From Calditrichota bacterium (GTDB taxonomy: Bacteria; Calditrichota; Calditrichia; Calditrichales; Calditrichaceae), in NCBI GenBank assembly GCA_024278715.1, contig JAJRSN010000197.1:1-5044 (forward strand): 5,044 bases of DNA, given 5' to 3'. Position numbers and translations under genes: made by a program. The notes beneath the pieces are model-generated. The model worked only from the letters and a program-made list of their open reading frames with translations. It made no database searches and was not told the origin of the DNA. The stretch's first letter is position 1. Each line of letters opens with the position of its first letter. This document shows, piece after piece, positions 3,470 through 5,044 of this stretch.

Positions 3470-5044
3470 CAGCGCGATTAGATTTTCGGCGCCGATAGCG
3501 GTGACGGAGTCTTTTACATGAATTATGGCGGTGTCAAGAGCAAAGGCTCCGCTGTCATCGATTAGCTCGGAAAAAAGCAGAGAATATCCTTTAAAATTTT
3601 CGGAGAAAAGAAGGAGCTCTTTGGAGGACTTCCGATATTGAAAACGCAGATTTGAGTCAGCCGTCGAAAAACTCCAATAGAGCGAGTCTGAAGGAGAATC
3701 GATATCGGCTTCGAACTCTTTTAAAGACAAGCGTAGAGTGTCGCCCCGGAAAAGCACAAGACTATCGGGAAAATGAACGATTTGCGGAGGATCGTTTACA
3801 GGCAGAACACGAACATTAAAAGAAGAGGAATCGGAAAATACTCCGTCGCTTACCATGATTTTTAACGTGTCCTCGCCAAACCAGTCGGGGAAGGGTTTAA
3901 GCAGATGCCCGCCGTCCGATTCAGATGAGTTTACTTTTTTGCCCTGTCCCAGATTAAAAACAAGCGCGCTGTCGGGATTATCGGCGTCCTCAACAAAAGG
4001 GAACCAGAATGAAAAAGAAATAAACAGGGAATCGTCTTCTCTGAAAGACAATTCAGGCAAAGCGGAAATGAATTTCGGCGGATCGTCAACGGGCAGAATC
4101 TTAAACACAGCCGAATCCCGATCGGAAAGACCTCCCGGATCTGTGGCAATAAAAGTAATGGTTTCCTGTCCGTTCCAGTTAGTGTCCGGCGCTGTAACCG
4201 TGGCGATCCGGTTAGCGTCAATATTAACCAAAAGTTCTTTGTTTCCGGAGTAAGTCCAGGTAATTTCGTCGTCGCTGTTGTCGGGATCGGAGACGTAATC
4301 ATCCAGAGTAATTTGCGCAAAACTCTGTCCTTCGTCGATGGTCTGATCGGGAATGTCGCTAACCACCGGCGGATCATTTTTGTCTTTTACTGTCAGGCGG
4401 TAATCCTGGCGGTCGCTTGCGCCCGAAGAATCGTGAACCTGAAGCGCAACATCGTGCACGCCCACATCGCTGTTAGCCGGGGTTCCGCTGATTAAACCCG
4501 AAACGGAATCGATGCTCAGAAAAGCCGGAGCGGTCAGCAGCTTGTAGCGCAAAACATCGCCCGAATCTGCGTCCTGCGCGGTGACCTGATACCGGTACAA
4601 TTGACCCTGAATGGCGATTGTGTCGGGAGTTGAAGTAATTTGAGGAGCGTCGTTAACGGGATTCACCGTAAATACAGCCGAATCCCGATCGGAAAGATCT
4701 CCCGGATCTGTGGCGATAAAAGTAATGGTCTCCTGTCCGTTCCAGTTGCTGTCCGGCGCGGTAACTGTCGCGATCCGGTTGGCGTCAATATTAACCAAAA
4801 GTTCTTTGTTTCCGGAGTAAGTCCAGGTTATTTCGTCGTCGCTGTTGTCGGGATCGGAGACGTAATCATCCAGAGTAATTTGCGTAAAACTCTGTCCTTC
4901 GTCGATGGTCTGATCGGGAATATCGCTGACCACCGGCGGATCATTTTTGTCTTTTACTGTCAGGCGGTAATCCTGGCGGTCGGTGGCGCCGGAAGAATCG
5001 TGCACCTGAAGCGAAACATCGTGAACGCCCACGTCGCTGTTGGC
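3194..5044 (-). CDS. Large secreted/surface protein with cadherin/Ig-like and putative-Ig repeats and a type IX sorting domain, N-terminus outside window
   Basis: The frame is open to the right edge, giving 616 visible residues. The first in-frame candidate start (GTG at 5032-5030) is an internal valine inside a repeat, so the true start lies beyond the window. In order, the visible protein has: the end of a putative-Ig (He_PIG-like) module (1-33), a cadherin/Ig-like module (34-131) with DKNDPP entry and DPDNSDDE acidic loop, a full He_PIG-like module (about 132-223, with SIDSVSGLISGTP), a second near-identical cadherin/Ig-like module (224-321), two more divergent modules (about 322-418 and 419-513) joined by VNDPP-type linkers, and a sorting domain (about 525-616). 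The acidic DxD/DxND motifs suggest Ca2+ binding, which is an inference. The protein is probably exported by the type IX system and attached to, or released from, the cell surface, with a role in adhesion or polymer binding. No enzyme domain is visible; one may lie upstream. Confidence 0.88.
   Translation of the reverse strand, partial: ANSDVGVHDVSLQVHDSSGATDRQDYRLTVKDKNDPPVVSDIPDQTIDEGQSFTQITLDDYVSDPDNSDDEITWTYSGNKELLVNIDANRIATVTAPDSNWNGQETITFIATDPGDLSDRDSAVFTVNPVNDAPQITSTPDTIAIQGQLYRYQVTAQDADSGDVLRYKLLTAPAFLSIDSVSGLISGTPANSDVGVHDVALQVHDSSGASDRQDYRLTVKDKNDPPVVSDIPDQTIDEGQSFAQITLDDYVSDPDNSDDEITWTYSGNKELLVNIDANRIATVTAPDTNWNGQETITFIATDPGGLSDRDSAVFKILPVDDPPKFISALPELSFREDDSLFISFSFWFPFVEDADNPDSALVFNLGQGKKVNSSESDGGHLLKPFPDWFGEDTLKIMVSDGVFSDSSSFNVRVLPVNDPPQIVHFPDSLVLFRGDTLRLSLKEFEADIDSPSDSLYWSFSTADSNLRFQYRKSSKELLLFSENFKGYSLLFSELIDDSGAFALDTAIIHVKDSVTAIGAENLIALEYNLFQNFPNPFNPTTTIRYSLKERAFVRLDVFNVKGQLVKKVVWGLFPAGIHEIPINGSDLASGIYFYRLIVLHHKKPVFVRIKKMILLK
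4102..4477 (-). repeat. Tandem repeat copy 2 (more C-terminal) within the surface-protein gene
   Basis: These 376 bases match 4669-5044 at a constant offset of 567 bases (189 codons), with about 22 differences by hand alignment (about 94 % identity). The repeat codes for the end of a He_PIG-like module plus a whole cadherin/Ig-like module. At protein level the two copies differ at about five positions (S/A, T/S, T/A, S/T and D/G), so most base changes are silent. Confidence 0.92.
4669..5044 (-). repeat. Tandem repeat copy 1 (more N-terminal), cut by the window edge
   Basis: This is the partner of 4102-4477. The match begins around 4669, below which similarity fades, and continues to the last base of the window. 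The full 567-base unit, and possibly further copies, should extend to the right. The segment 4478-4668 between the copies codes for the first half of the He_PIG-like module; its counterpart, if present, lies outside. Confidence 0.92.

Noticed and set aside
3855..4253. A 132-codon plus-strand open frame and overlapping minus-strand frame (3931-4377) inside the surface-protein gene
   Set aside because: The repeat modules of the main frame explain this DNA completely; the other frames have low-complexity composition and no motif.
5030..5032. GTG as the start of the surface-protein gene
   Set aside because: It is the valine of an ANSDVGVHDV repeat that is also found internally at about 4466, and the frame stays open to the window edge.
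4102..5044. The repeats as a CRISPR array or mobile element
   Set aside because: The period is 567 bases, in frame and coding, with no short repeat-spacer pattern, terminal inverted repeats or transposase.

Overview
The window most likely comes from a bacterium of the FCB superphylum, in the Calditrichota / Ignavibacteriota / Marinimicrobia neighbourhood. The main clue is the C-terminus of the large right-hand protein. It carries a FQNFPNPFNP-type motif, an ASGIYFYRL strand and a KKMILLK end, as in type IX secretion (Por) sorting domains of these lineages. The left-hand operon, a biotin-dependent sodium-pumping decarboxylase, fits an anaerobic or facultatively anaerobic metabolism. The phylum is an inference; the species cannot be named from the sequence.

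Left part (1-2200, + strand): a tightly packed operon in the order carboxyltransferase C-terminus (mmdA-like) - OadG/MmdD membrane anchor - biotin carrier (mmdC-like) - OadB/MmdB sodium pump. Gaps are 11, 2 and 4 bases, and each downstream gene has a Shine-Dalgarno sequence that touches or lies within the end of the gene before it. The carboxyltransferase should move CO2 from an acyl-CoA (most likely (S)-methylmalonyl-CoA) to biotin on the carrier protein. The membrane beta subunit then releases the CO2 while exporting Na+, and the small anchor subunit holds the complex together. The order A-D-C-B, with no biotin carboxylase, argues for a decarboxylase pump rather than an ATP-driven propionyl-CoA carboxylase. 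A strong symmetrical hairpin (2233-2268) closes the operon and can also serve the convergent gene.

Middle (2280-3026, - strand): an intact 248-residue member of the phage Gp37/Gp68-like (DUF5131) three-cysteine family. It is visibly more AT-rich than the genes on both sides and has no recognisable partner in the window. It may be an acquired accessory gene. It is followed by an AT-rich non-coding gap (3027-3193) with only weak promoter-like and palindromic signals.

Right part (3194-5044, - strand): the C-terminal 616 residues of a large secreted or surface protein. It is built of cadherin/Ig-like and putative-Ig (He_PIG-like) modules and ends in a type IX sorting domain. It contains a 567-bp-period tandem duplication, about 94 % identical at DNA level where both copies are visible, which runs off the right edge. 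The gene's start lies outside the window.

No RNA genes, CRISPR arrays, insertion sequences or origins were seen. The least explained item is the solitary three-Cys protein; the rest fits known families.
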